43,182 nucleotides of DNA from Tritrichomonas foetus (Eukaryota; Parabasalia; Tritrichomonadida; Tritrichomonadidae). A program made the translations under genes and the position numbers. Positions 1-9,877 of this stretch are shown piece by piece. The stretch covers positions 37,159 to 80,340 of the forward strand of contig MLAK01000670.1 of the NCBI GenBank assembly GCA_001839685.1. The letters are read 5' to 3'. Position 1 is the first letter of the stretch. Each line of letters starts with the position of its first letter. Below the pieces are notes generated by a model. It was not told the DNA's origin. It made no database searches and saw only the letters and a program-made list of their open reading frames with translations.

Positions 1-711
1 AACTTAATAAATAGCACCCAGCATTTGTATATTTACGGTTTTGATTAACTATTCTGATTTAATTTAAAAAGATGCAACTGTTTATGCAAGCCATTTCTCA
101 CAACATCAAATATAAGGATCGAAAAATGTTCACAGAGCACTGATGTATGAACATTTGTAATTATTTCACATCCATTTTTTCATTAAATTTTATCGCTATT
201 TATTACTAGATGCAAATAGAAATCCAAACTGGTGATGAATGGATATCCATTATATAAATATAAATAAATTATATATCATTTGTGAATGATAGGCCAGCCT
301 ATGCAGCTGCAACAACTCAACACTTAGAAATGATGAAATTCGAACAGAACATTTTACATTCGAAGAATAAGTCTAATTATAATGTAGGTAAAAGTTAAGG
401 ATAAAATGGTGATGCTTTGTTATGTTCCGTCGAATTCAACAATGATTCCGTGAAGGCAAAGATAATGAAGTTAGTATTGAATGCGATGAAATTAACAAGT
501 GAAAATGAATCAGGCGGATAATATGGTAAATATGTTTTGTTTGGTGTAATAAAATTTCCATTAGAAGATATCATAAACAAAGTAAATAACGAATTATGTT
601 CTATATTGATGTCTTGATCGAGCAATTTCAATTGTTCAATTTGATTATCAAGGTTCAACATTAATTCTTCTATTCGAGAATATTTCATATCTTATCCAGA
701 TAATGTTATAT
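1..711. other. AT-rich spacer, no supported gene
   Basis: No intact gene is recognisable here. The longest open stretch is a 97-codon reading on the minus strand (395-688) that begins with an ATG but resembles no family I know. It sits directly beside two obvious gene relics, so it may itself be debris. No RNA gene or mobile-element terminus was seen. Confidence 0.5.
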
Positions 712-1600
712 CTTGGTTGGCCATTTTCTTGGGGCTGGTAACCTGGTGCTGTTCTTTGGATTTTTCAAAATATATTTGATTACTATTTATATACTAATGA
801 TGAAAAAATATTGTAAGAATTAATTTATACAATGATGAAAGAATGTACTGTCTTTTATGATCAGATTATAGTTGAAGATAGAACAGGAAAATTAGTTTCT
901 TCGCCAACTTCTTCACATGAACATGGACCTCAAACGAAAATGTTTACGAACAAGATTGAATTTAGCAACATTATCATATTCCAATTAAATATTCACGGCA
1001 TTTAAATGTTGATTACGATTTAATTACAAAATGGTCTTAAAGATTTGAACGTTTTAATCCTGTAGCAAATTAAAGAAATAATATCATGAAACAACTCTTA
1101 GAAATCAAATCATCATCAAATAACACATTATTAGGGTTTTATACAGGTGATTTAATTAAAGTTGATACTATAGAATGGATTACTACTGCAATTATTTCAT
1201 TAAAAGACAGAGGCGATGGAGAATGGGTATGAACAGGAGATGGAAATCATGAACATCAATTAATTACATCGTGATTTGAGAATGGTATTTGCCATAGTTT
1301 ATGAGATACTCATCACCATTCCAAACTGATGGTAATTTTAGCGCAATTGGATATATCAATCTTTTACATTCATGACTTGATATCTGGAATCAAAGTCCAT
1401 TTGATGGTTTTATTGCTTGTGGTTAAAGGTTGGATATGATTGTAGTGAGCATAAAGCTACAGAAATTCGTCTTTCATAACGCATTAGATAGTGAACGTAT
1501 TAATCAACATGATGGTATTGCATTTTCCACAATTATAAACAATAAAAACGAAGTCATATGTTTCGAATTAATACTGAAAACAAAATCTCATTTTCCGGTG
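712..1600 (+). pseudogene. Relic of a GH95-like glycoside hydrolase (alpha-L-fucosidase/galactosidase family)
   Basis: Translating the plus strand in shifting frames gives an ordered series of fragments resembling the C-terminal half of family-95 glycoside hydrolases. At 712 the reading LGWPFSWGW, a TAA stop at 739-741, then PGAVLW matches the Trp-rich segment before the (alpha/alpha)6-barrel helices. It is followed by YYLYTNDEK and MMKECTVFYDQ, then SSPTSSHEHGPQT (compare SPSxSPEN). Near 1210 RGDGEWV, a stop, then TGDGNHEHQLI corresponds to the RGDGGTGW...DGxHAxKL region with the middle deleted. Near 1294 SPFQTDGNFSA matches the hallmark HPPFQIDGNFGA, with an apparent one-base loss just before it. 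Near 1440 GYDCSEHKATEIRLS fits the following beta-sandwich. At least three in-frame stops and several frameshifts make it non-functional. The N-terminal half is missing. Trichomonads use glycosidases on host mucin, so an ancestral secreted fucosidase is plausible, but that role is inferred. Confidence 0.62.
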
Positions 1601-1699
1601 TTTCCGACGAAAATTACATAATCACTGGATTCATCAGGAACTCCTTCACCATGCATTAACCATGACTAATTCATTTGATTTGGCGTTTCTATGTCAGTG

Positions 1700-2115
1700 A
1701 TTTATAAACAGAATATATGAAAAAAGGAACCCTTTAGATGATACTCGATCATGGAATGCCGAAAAATCAATTTAAATCAATGATAACTAAATTGAATGCC
1801 GAAATTTATCAAAATGCGCCCAAAGAATGTAACTTTACAATAAATTTAATGTAGTTTGATCGGCATTCATGATGAATTCTTTACATAAAAACAAAAGTTA
1901 TTCATCGTGATTTAATGTCAGTCAATGTTTTTCTTGATGATAATTATTTTCCAAAAGTGGTTGATTTGGTTCAGAATGGTCTTTTTGGAAGAAATGACTC
2001 TAATAACACGACAATAAAGATAAATGTAACTTCACGCAAATTCATGAATACCAAAATCATGATTTTTCTTTTGTACAATAATTTTTGGTTATTCTTTATC
2101 AATGTAATATGATCT
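1700..2115 (+). pseudogene. Relic of a TKL-type protein kinase catalytic domain
   Basis: The segment carries kinase landmarks in the right order but in different frames. A hinge-like TEYMKKGTL with a TAA stop lies near 1708-1735. MNSLHKNK near 1873 corresponds to the helix E segment (GMNYLHKNK). VIHRDLMSVNVFLDDNYF near 1902-1955 is the catalytic loop, with the HRDLKSxN lysine replaced by Met, and continues into PKVVDL where DFG would be expected. QNHDFSFVQ and FLVILYQ near 2055-2105 match the (N)YDFSxDVxSFxVILYE helix F region. At least two frameshifts and internal stops separate the pieces, and the catalytic lysine and DFG motif are lost, so it cannot encode an active kinase. The style (MNYLH...VIHRDLKSLNVLLD) is that of the large TKL-like kinase families of trichomonads. 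It abuts the glycosidase relic without a recognisable boundary. Confidence 0.6.
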
Positions 2116-3009
2116 AGAAGGAAATCATGGCATTGATTGCTAATAATCTTCGTGATACAAAACTACATCTGACATTAAGAATCATAGTAATTGCACAAGG
2201 AACAGATAATAACTCAAAATCAAAACTTTATGTTCTTATTCTTAAACTTCTCAAAAATAAGATGTCAAGAAATTCGATTAATAAGAAATGACAAAATAAA
2301 CAAGTTTCTTCCCAGCTCTGCAAACAATAAAATAATAATTATTTGATGAAACAACAGATCTGATTATCGATATTATAAAAAATCTCCTCGACAGAAGCAC
2401 AATTGAATTTTTCTGGATATTTTTTTATTGAAATTTAACTGAATCTTTTTTAGTTTGTTTGTTTTGTTTGTTTAGCTCGTACGTAAGCAACTTGTATTTA
2501 GTTTGTTAAACTTTCTTGGGATTTCAAGATTAAGAAGACAAATCATTAATTAATTAATGATCGAATTTGATATCTATCTAAATTTATAGGCAAAAGCAAT
2601 GAAAAATATTTTTCTGATGGAATTAATGTTATTGATCATTTTCTTCGTATTAAAGTTGGAATTTCTTTCGTTCGAAAATTTCTATACATTCCGTAATCAT
2701 ATAAAATAAATTGAATGTAGTAAAAAAATAATCACAATTCAAAAAGTTCTCTCAATTTTTATTTTGAATGATACTATTGAAACATATTTTGAGTGCTTTT
2801 TGATCGGTGAGACTACATCCTTAATATCAAGATATAGATTGAACTAATTTGTGAAATGCAACTTTTCAAATCTTTTTGACGTTATTGAAAATTATACGTT
2901 AAGTTGTCTTTCCAATATTTTGTGAATTTATTCGTCCCTTAATTCTGACCCACATAGAAAATTTGAATGAAATCATTTGAAAAAGTGAAAACGATATTTT
3001 TGGATTTTT
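2116..3009. other. AT-rich spacer upstream of the RhoGEF gene
   Basis: No coding sequence is supported. The stretch holds a short GTTT-type simple repeat around 2452-2475, a 20-base perfect palindrome at 2542-2561, and one copy of the AAAAAGTGA motif at 2980-2988, about 22 bases before the next start codon. A few short open readings near 2126-2290 could be more relic sequence but match nothing I recognise. Confidence 0.5.
2542..2561. repeat. 20-base perfect AT-rich palindrome
   Basis: The sequence ATCATTAATTAATTAATGAT equals its own reverse complement. In DNA this AT-rich, such palindromes arise by chance fairly often, so a protein-binding or cruciform role is only a possibility. Confidence 0.6.
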
Positions 3010-6000
3010 ATGGATTTTATATGCCTGACACGCTCTCATAAACAAAACAAAATACTTTCACGCAAAGAAATCGATGGAAAAACGAGTAAACAAATCATAG
3101 AACTCTGCAAAGAGAATGAAAATTCAAGCGACGAAAATAGTTATCTATATTATACTTCTCCTCAATTTTCAGAATGGATACCAAACGACAAGCAACCATT
3201 AGCACTTTACCCAAATCTTTGCCTGAATAAAAGGCCAGCCAACTACGAACATCCTCACCATTATTTATCAGTTCACAATGATAATTCCTTTTTTTATCTT
3301 TTTGTGAATATAAAAGCATCCAATTATGCTGTGGTTCCACCATTTAAAGTCAAATTTGATTACAAAAATTATAAAACTGGTAAAGATATATTCGATCACA
3401 TTGATTCTTCTTTTGATTTGGAACATACCAATGGATCAACAACATCATTTTCTCTTTCTGATTCTGCCGAAACTATCTTCCAAAAAGCACACTCTCAAAA
3501 TATAGAATTCCATTGTACTTTTACTGATAAAGCAATTAAATTAATGGATCATCGCTCTCGCATTTTAGTTGAAATTCGATCGACTGAAAAAACATATATT
3601 GCCGATTTGATCACAATCAATCAATATTGGGAACCAAAGCTACAATCCACAAATTTTTTGACAAATAATGAATCTGAACAAATTTTTAGAGACATTCCAG
3701 GTATTTTAAACTGTCATACAATGTTCTTCCAAAGTCTTGAAGAAAGGAAAACCATTTACGCATCTCAAGTTTGTGATGTTTTTCTCAGTTTTTCAGAATT
3801 TTTCAAAGTTTCTATGCCATTCATCACCAAGTACGACTCAACAATGAAAATAATATCAAAAAAGTTATCGCATAAAAATGACCCGAAAATTCTTTTACAT
3901 GAAACAACAAAACGTAATCTTGCATCTTATTTAATTACACCAATTCAAAGAATGCCAAGATACATGTTATTTCTTCGTGAGCTAATTAAAACTACTCCAA
4001 ACTCACATCCTGATCATCATTATTTGCATTGCTCTTTAGAAAAAATTCAAGCAATAACTTCAAAACTTGATGAAGCAACACAAAAAGCTGAAGAAAAAAA
4101 CCAAATTTGGTTAATCCAACAAAAAATTACTAAACAATATAATCTTCTTGAAGCTTCAAGAAAGCTTAAAATAACTGCTAATGTTACCTGCTCAAAAGAG
4201 CCATGCCATTTTTATTTGTTCTCAGATATTGTTCTATTAACACGAATTGATCGAAAAGGCGAAACCGTTATATATCATTCTAAAATCATTGATTTTAATT
4301 ATTATCCAGCTGTCACCCTCCTTTCGTTTTATTTGAAAAAAAGGCTTAAGGTTGTTTTGTTTGAAAATGCTAATGACTTTAATTTATTTGTTTCTACTCT
4401 CGAATGTATTCGAACAAGTGAATATGAAAAGAATGGAGATTTGTTACCAACATTTTTGTGGACCAATTCATCATTTGTAAAACCTTTACCCAGATTAACC
4501 GATATTGCAGGTATTGTATTACATGATCAGTACATATTTTATGGTGATTCTACGTTAGTTGTAGCCAACCTTGAAAATCATCAAGTTAAATTCATTGAAT
4601 CGCCAATTTCTAAACGAACAGGATTTTCTCTTGTTGGATTAAATGATAAGCTTTATATTTTTGGTGGTCATGGCCATGGAAATGAATATTTTAATGATAC
4701 ATGGCAATATGACATCTTATCTGAACAATGGACAAAGTTAGTCATTTTTAATTCACCTAGCCCGCGCTGCGAACATAGTGCAATTGCTTATAATAACAAG
4801 ATTTATTTATTCGGTGGAAGGTATAAGAAAAAGTATTATAATAATTTATATGTTCTTGACTTGGAAAAAGATGTGTATGAAGAAATCTTGATAAATGAAT
4901 TACCACAACCAAGATCTCTTCATTCAGCTGTTCTTTATAAAGACCAAATGATAATTTATGGAGGAAAGTCTAATAAAGCAGTTTTGAATGATATTTATTC
5001 ATTAGATCTCAAAAAACACCAATGGAAAGCATTATATGTCAATATTTCACTTATTCCTTTCAGATATGGCCATCGTTCTGTTATGATAGATGATATGATT
5101 ATTACTTTAGGTGGAACAGAAAATGGAGAAACTTGTGCAAAACCACTTATTATTAAATGTAATAATGACTACCAAGTATTACAATATGAAAGTCGTGGGA
5201 ATTATCCACATGTTTTAAATTGTTTTGGATTATGCCAAGAAATCAATACAAATATGCTTGTTGTTTATATTGAAAATGCCATTTTCGTTGTTCAATTACC
5301 AAGTGGAATTGAAGAAGAATTAGCTCGTATTCAGAAAGAAGCTGCTCAATCAATTAAATTTGAATTTGGAAATCTTCCAGCTCAAACAAGAAAAGGAATC
5401 ACATATGAAGACATTATCAGCAAAGCTAAAAACAGAAAGACTATCCATTTGTATGGTGGTGTTGCTAAGCCTAATCAAGAATGGCTTCGGAAAGTATGTA
5501 ATTTAAAGGTAGAATTTACGCCAGAACAACTCGAAAAAATAGAAGGTGCGGTAGCTTTTGTTCCTCAAACTGGAGATGAATCGATGCTTGATAATAGTTC
5601 TAATGATATATATTGTTGTGCTGAAGAGAAAGAAGAAAATGCGAATCATTTCGTGTCTGAACGATCGTTCGTGGCCGAGCCATCCCCACAAGATAAGACC
5701 ATAGCAAACAACCGCAATATACTTCCAGTGGCTAATACAATGAAATCACTAGCACCACAATCAACACAAAACCCAACACAGTCTTTAACAACAGTTCAAA
5801 CTCCCACAAAATCACTGACGCCAAATCCTGTTCCAAAATCTCAAAAACCAGAAGCAGAGTCTCCTCTTCAAACTGCTAGCACAGCTTCTATTAAAACAGA
5901 TGGCCAAGCATCCAAAAAACCTATAACTCAACAAACAACGAAATCCCCTTCTGGTTCATTTTCATCAAATAATATCTCATCTACAGATAATTCTCCCAAT

Positions 6001-7389
6001 AAAACCATAAATCAATCAAATACATCATCTCCAAGTACAACAAATTCTATATCGAAACCAAGTACTTCAATTTCATCAAAAGCTGCCATCTTCCAATCAG
6101 CTCAAACAGTCAAGAATGAGCCTCCATCAAATTCACAAAATTCAATATCACCTTCTTCTTCGCAGAAACCTCTCCTTCCCCCAAAGCCAGTTCTCAAAGA
6201 AAGTCCGTCAACCACAATTCCAAGGCCATCACCAATATCATCAAAAGGAAAATTGCCAGCTAATAATGTAGCGACATCACAGCCGCAAAAGTCTTATCAA
6301 CAAGCTATCATCAATACTCAAAACAAGGCAACTCCACAAAAAGAACAACAAACGATGCAGACAATAAATTCTTCATCTTCTTCTGTGAGATCACAGTCGA
6401 CTCGTCCAGTGGCTTCAAATCAAACCCAAAGAGCTCAAACCAATATCCAAAATTTGAAAACCCAAAATCAAACCCATGTCACCAATTCGATTCATCCCAA
6501 TCAACAGCAAACCACAAAACAAACTCAACCAAATACTAAATTAATTCCACAAAATACGAAATCTATTCCACCAAATACTAAATCTATTCAACAGACAGCC
6601 AAACATGAACAGCAAAATCAAAATAAACCTGATCAAAACAAATCCAAAAATTGCCAAACTGCAAATAATAAAGCTTCTCCACTAAATACACAAGCACCAA
6701 TGAATAAAAATATTCAAACGAAACAAGGTAATACTCCCTATTCGCAGATTTCGCGGTCTTTAGGATTTGATCCATTCGAAATGACTACAAAAACAGTAAA
6801 TATGAAATCATCAAAACAAAGTGGAAATGCAGCTTTGAATAAAGCGCAACCAACGTCTCAATCTAGTAGCCAAGTCAAAAACCCACCTCCAAGACAATCA
6901 CCAAACCAGAAGAAATATTCAAATCTTAAAAAAGCGCAAGATTTGGCATTTTCTTTTATTCCTGGATTTGGACAAAGAATAGCACCAAATCCAACACAAA
7001 CCCAAACAACACAACAAAAGGCTCAGCCAACTAATGCTACTTCATCACAACGCCAAACAAATATCTTCTCAAATTCTCAAAGTAAATCGAAATTTTCAGC
7101 AACTCAGCCATCATCAACGACTACTAATAAGTTTTCTCAATCAAACGAACAGAAGTGGTCACAAATGGCTCAACAATCACGACTGAAGCAAAAGTTAGAT
7201 ACTCCTCCTCCAAAATGGGAAGATCAACCACATGGAACAATACATCAGCCAATGACACATTATAGCCCAATGAAAACCAGACATCAAGCTCAACATCGAA
7301 ATGATGTCACATCAAACAATTCTAGACTAGGACAAAATAATCAAGAATCACCAAGACGAACATTAAATCGTACACAAATTAACAAATAA
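3010..7389 (+). CDS. RhoGEF (DH-PH) protein with kelch repeats and long Ser/Pro/Gln-rich tail
   Basis: This 1459-residue protein is predicted to activate Rho/Rac-type GTPases by nucleotide exchange at actin-rich sites. A Dbl-homology domain spans about residues 180-375. Its first conserved region is LVEIRSTEKTYIADL (about 187-201) and its third is LASYLITPIQRMPRYMLFLR (about 304-323), the most diagnostic DH signature. A PH-like module follows (about 379-474, with FYLFSDIVLLTR). Kelch repeats occupy about 497-757, with blades reading YIFGGHGHG, YLFGGRYKK and IIYGGKSN followed by LDLxxxxW/Y patterns. A segment at about 795-860 containing TYEDIISKAKNRKTIHLYGG is unassigned. From about 877 to the end the protein is low-complexity Ser/Thr/Pro/Gln/Asn and probably disordered, with a near-perfect NTKSI repeat around 1177-1195. 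The start is the first ATG of the frame. DH and PH together make RhoGEF secure; the kelch linkage is clear from the continuous frame. Confidence 0.88.
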   Translation: MDFICLTRSHKQNKILSRKEIDGKTSKQIIELCKENENSSDENSYLYYTSPQFSEWIPNDKQPLALYPNLCLNKRPANYEHPHHYLSVHNDNSFFYLFVNIKASNYAVVPPFKVKFDYKNYKTGKDIFDHIDSSFDLEHTNGSTTSFSLSDSAETIFQKAHSQNIEFHCTFTDKAIKLMDHRSRILVEIRSTEKTYIADLITINQYWEPKLQSTNFLTNNESEQIFRDIPGILNCHTMFFQSLEERKTIYASQVCDVFLSFSEFFKVSMPFITKYDSTMKIISKKLSHKNDPKILLHETTKRNLASYLITPIQRMPRYMLFLRELIKTTPNSHPDHHYLHCSLEKIQAITSKLDEATQKAEEKNQIWLIQQKITKQYNLLEASRKLKITANVTCSKEPCHFYLFSDIVLLTRIDRKGETVIYHSKIIDFNYYPAVTLLSFYLKKRLKVVLFENANDFNLFVSTLECIRTSEYEKNGDLLPTFLWTNSSFVKPLPRLTDIAGIVLHDQYIFYGDSTLVVANLENHQVKFIESPISKRTGFSLVGLNDKLYIFGGHGHGNEYFNDTWQYDILSEQWTKLVIFNSPSPRCEHSAIAYNNKIYLFGGRYKKKYYNNLYVLDLEKDVYEEILINELPQPRSLHSAVLYKDQMIIYGGKSNKAVLNDIYSLDLKKHQWKALYVNISLIPFRYGHRSVMIDDMIITLGGTENGETCAKPLIIKCNNDYQVLQYESRGNYPHVLNCFGLCQEINTNMLVVYIENAIFVVQLPSGIEEELARIQKEAAQSIKFEFGNLPAQTRKGITYEDIISKAKNRKTIHLYGGVAKPNQEWLRKVCNLKVEFTPEQLEKIEGAVAFVPQTGDESMLDNSSNDIYCCAEEKEENANHFVSERSFVAEPSPQDKTIANNRNILPVANTMKSLAPQSTQNPTQSLTTVQTPTKSLTPNPVPKSQKPEAESPLQTASTASIKTDGQASKKPITQQTTKSPSGSFSSNNISSTDNSPNKTINQSNTSSPSTTNSISKPSTSISSKAAIFQSAQTVKNEPPSNSQNSISPSSSQKPLLPPKPVLKESPSTTIPRPSPISSKGKLPANNVATSQPQKSYQQAIINTQNKATPQKEQQTMQTINSSSSSVRSQSTRPVASNQTQRAQTNIQNLKTQNQTHVTNSIHPNQQQTTKQTQPNTKLIPQNTKSIPPNTKSIQQTAKHEQQNQNKPDQNKSKNCQTANNKASPLNTQAPMNKNIQTKQGNTPYSQISRSLGFDPFEMTTKTVNMKSSKQSGNAALNKAQPTSQSSSQVKNPPPRQSPNQKKYSNLKKAQDLAFSFIPGFGQRIAPNPTQTQTTQQKAQPTNATSSQRQTNIFSNSQSKSKFSATQPSSTTTNKFSQSNEQKWSQMAQQSRLKQKLDTPPPKWEDQPHGTIHQPMTHYSPMKTRHQAQHRNDVTSNNSRLGQNNQESPRRTLNRTQINK

Positions 7390-7547
7390 TGACATTTTGC
7401 TATCCTATTTCTCATGTTAATGTATAAAAAGAAATATTTTTACCCGACATACTTTTTTATTCCGAATTTCACTTTTATTCTATGATCGTCACAAACAGCA
7501 TTGTTAAAGTAATGGAAACCCCGGTATAAAATTTCCGCAAATGCTTT

Positions 7548-8963
7548 CTAGGCATTATTTCCCGATGATACAAAGTTTAAATCGCTATCATCATTTTCAT
7601 TATACTCATAATTGTCTGATGAAAAAGATGTTATCATGGAGACAAGAGTATTATTTTCATCATTCAATTTTTCATCCTGTGATTTGATGTCTGATAAATT
7701 ATCATAAAAAGCATGTAATAGTTTCCGATAATAAAATGTCAAATAAGAAGTAATTAAAAGAATGAGAAATAATAAAACACAAATCGTATAAAGAAAAATA
7801 ATTTGTTTTCTCAGATTCATTTTTTGTTGTCCTTCATTCGAATTTGGAAATACAAATGGATAAAAAATACAATTTTCATCATTTGATATATTTTTTTCTA
7901 CAGTTTCCTTCATGGAATCGACATGAAAAATACAATTTTCACAAATTAAGAGCTCAGAAGTATATATTTCATTTGAAAAGTTGCAAGAAATAAAATGGAC
8001 TTTATTTTTAAGATTGACAATTTTTGTTTCGTTATTTTGAAAATAGCAATTTGTCATTATAATCCGAACATAGATTATATATATTAAATAATTTTCTACT
8101 AGGTTCAATGGACCCGGGTTTATTTTATTATCAATAAAGTTAGAATATTCTAGCTTGAAAATTTTCGATAATGGGTTGATATATAACTGTTCTAAATAAA
8201 GTACATTTTCAAGCCTATTTGCAAAAAAATTCATAAATTGACATTTCGAATGTAGAATTTGGACCATTTTTATAGCATTCGTGGATTTATAACTATTAGA
8301 ATAATTTATACCAGCAATATATAAACCTGAACATAAGGACAAATAAATTTTAAAACATGATTTAACTGACAATTCAGTTAGCTGTACTTTAACTATTTGA
8401 GTTAGGTAAATTATATTGCCATAAAGTAGTTCCTGGGAATATTGTGTCTTATCACATCGATAGAAACAATTTGATGATAAATTCACAAAATGCTGTTCTT
8501 TTAGCCGAATAACACCACAATCAGAATAGCATTCAGAAAATAAACAGTGTATAATACTAATATCTCTATTCTTTTGAATGGCACGAATGGCAGAACCTTC
8601 AGGACTAGAAGGATCGGTCGGCTTGCATTGCCAAAAGTAGCAGTTGGAAATAACACATGAAAAGATGTCTGAATCACTAAAAACAAATCCGTTTGATCCA
8701 TTTTTATCCGAAAATACTAAGGGACTGAAAATGTGATCTGATAAGTGAATCGCATGATTTAAAATATTATTGAAATGAACTTGAGAAACCAATAAATTAT
8801 GGATAGCACAATTGGAATAAATAATTGGAGTGAATGATTTTGAAAAACGGGATTTTGATATCTGAAAAGAATGTAATTGCACGAAACTTGGGATAGAAAT
8901 TCCAAAGTTGTTGTCCTTTGAACATAAGGAAAATAATATTAGTGCGCTAATACTGATGTTCAT
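7548..8963 (-). CDS. Type I membrane protein with beta-helix (Pmp-like) ectodomain
   Basis: This 471-residue protein starts with a hydrophobic stretch (MNISISALILFSL) that could be a signal peptide. It is followed by about 370 residues made of short turns with recurrent Asn/Cys/Phe motifs such as SNCYFWQC, IIHCLFSEC, SSNCFYRC, MTNCYFQNN and ISCNFSN. Such spacing of small polar and aromatic residues is typical of right-handed parallel beta-helices of pectate-lyase and Chlamydia Pmp type, which trichomonads carry as surface proteins. One membrane span (about 387-411, IIFLYTICVLLFLILLITSY) is preceded by NLRKQ and followed by a roughly 60-residue tail rich in Asp, Asn and Ser (NYEYNENDDSD). The layout predicts an extracellular domain and a cytoplasmic tail that could carry endocytic signals. 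No catalytic residues were recognised, so adhesion or surface display is more likely than an enzyme. A TCATGAA initiator-like motif lies immediately before the ATG. Confidence 0.68.
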   Translation of the reverse strand: MNISISALILFSLCSKDNNFGISIPSFVQLHSFQISKSRFSKSFTPIIYSNCAIHNLLVSQVHFNNILNHAIHLSDHIFSPLVFSDKNGSNGFVFSDSDIFSCVISNCYFWQCKPTDPSSPEGSAIRAIQKNRDISIIHCLFSECYSDCGVIRLKEQHFVNLSSNCFYRCDKTQYSQELLYGNIIYLTQIVKVQLTELSVKSCFKIYLSLCSGLYIAGINYSNSYKSTNAIKMVQILHSKCQFMNFFANRLENVLYLEQLYINPLSKIFKLEYSNFIDNKINPGPLNLVENYLIYIIYVRIIMTNCYFQNNETKIVNLKNKVHFISCNFSNEIYTSELLICENCIFHVDSMKETVEKNISNDENCIFYPFVFPNSNEGQQKMNLRKQIIFLYTICVLLFLILLITSYLTFYYRKLLHAFYDNLSDIKSQDEKLNDENNTLVSMITSFSSDNYEYNENDDSDLNFVSSGNNA

Positions 8964-8970
8964 TTCATGA
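8964..8970 (-). promoter_or_regulatory. Initiator-like TCATGAA before the membrane protein gene
   Basis: On the minus strand TTTTTCATGAA runs directly into the start codon. Trichomonad core promoters use an initiator with TCA at the transcription start a few bases before the ATG, so this is a candidate start site. Assigned by position and similarity only. Confidence 0.35.
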
Positions 8971-9877
8971 AAAACTCTTTCTCAATATTGATAGCACAAC
9001 CGATTCGGTGAAGTCATTCAGTCAAAACAAAAAGCTATTCAGTCAAAAAACAAACAAACAAATATGAAAAGAAGTTAAAATGGATATATACAATTATATA
9101 TTGCGTTTACAAAAACAATTTAATAACTTTGTACAGATTTTATATTTATTTTTATCATAATATGAAATTAATTTATATAATATTTCAAGATATTCACAAA
9201 AAAGGATCATATATTCCAATAACGATTCAATGGTTAACGATCAATAATAAATTAATTCAAATTAATTCAATTTTGAATATTTGTTCGGTCTCATTCCATA
9301 AAAAAACAATGATAAAGGATGATTGGATCTTCAATATAGTACATATACAACATTAATACATTTTTCGACTTCAATAACCACGGCATTTACAAAACGGCCA
9401 AAGTATTAAACAATGTTTTGATCGGCTATCAAGAGTGCAAAAGCAAAAGCCTAAAACCAAAGACGATCTTAAATCTGATTAATTTTAATTTTTTAAATGA
9501 TCGAGTGTGAATTTGAGCAATTCAACATCGATAATTTTTTTGTCATATTATATTAAAAAATTAAGGATTGAATTCTGCATAATAGTAGGCTGATACATCA
9601 CAATAAAATAAATATAGTATAATAATTCTATAAGAAAAATCTTAAACTATAAATATGATCAATTCCCTTTCGTTTTGATAATGAATGTGTTTTCATCTCA
9701 TTTATACAACTTGTTTTTCGAAAAATGACACAAGGATTTCCCAAAACCCAAAAATATGGATATCTCTGAAAAATAAAAAAAAATATCACGATTGTAAAAT
9801 CAAAAGTGAAGTTTATTTATCTTTATCACTCTATTTCTATTTCTATAATCTATTTCCGTCAGTTTTATAAATCCGTT
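8971..9877. other. AT-rich intergenic region between two minus-strand genes
   Basis: No gene is supported. The 75-codon reading at 9129-9356 begins with TTG and has a composition expected of random AT-rich DNA. The stretch 9375-9470 is slightly richer in G+C than its surroundings but forms no structure I recognise. Confidence 0.5.

Noticed and set aside
712..2115. Reassigned stop codons (TAA/TAG as Gln) to explain the in-frame stops
   Set aside because: Genuine frameshifts and a deletion also interrupt the relic, and the intact genes of the window end cleanly at TAA, TAG or TGA at expected protein ends.
9129..9356. 75-codon open reading on the plus strand
   Set aside because: It starts with TTG, not ATG, and its Ile/Tyr/Asn-rich composition is that of random AT-rich DNA.
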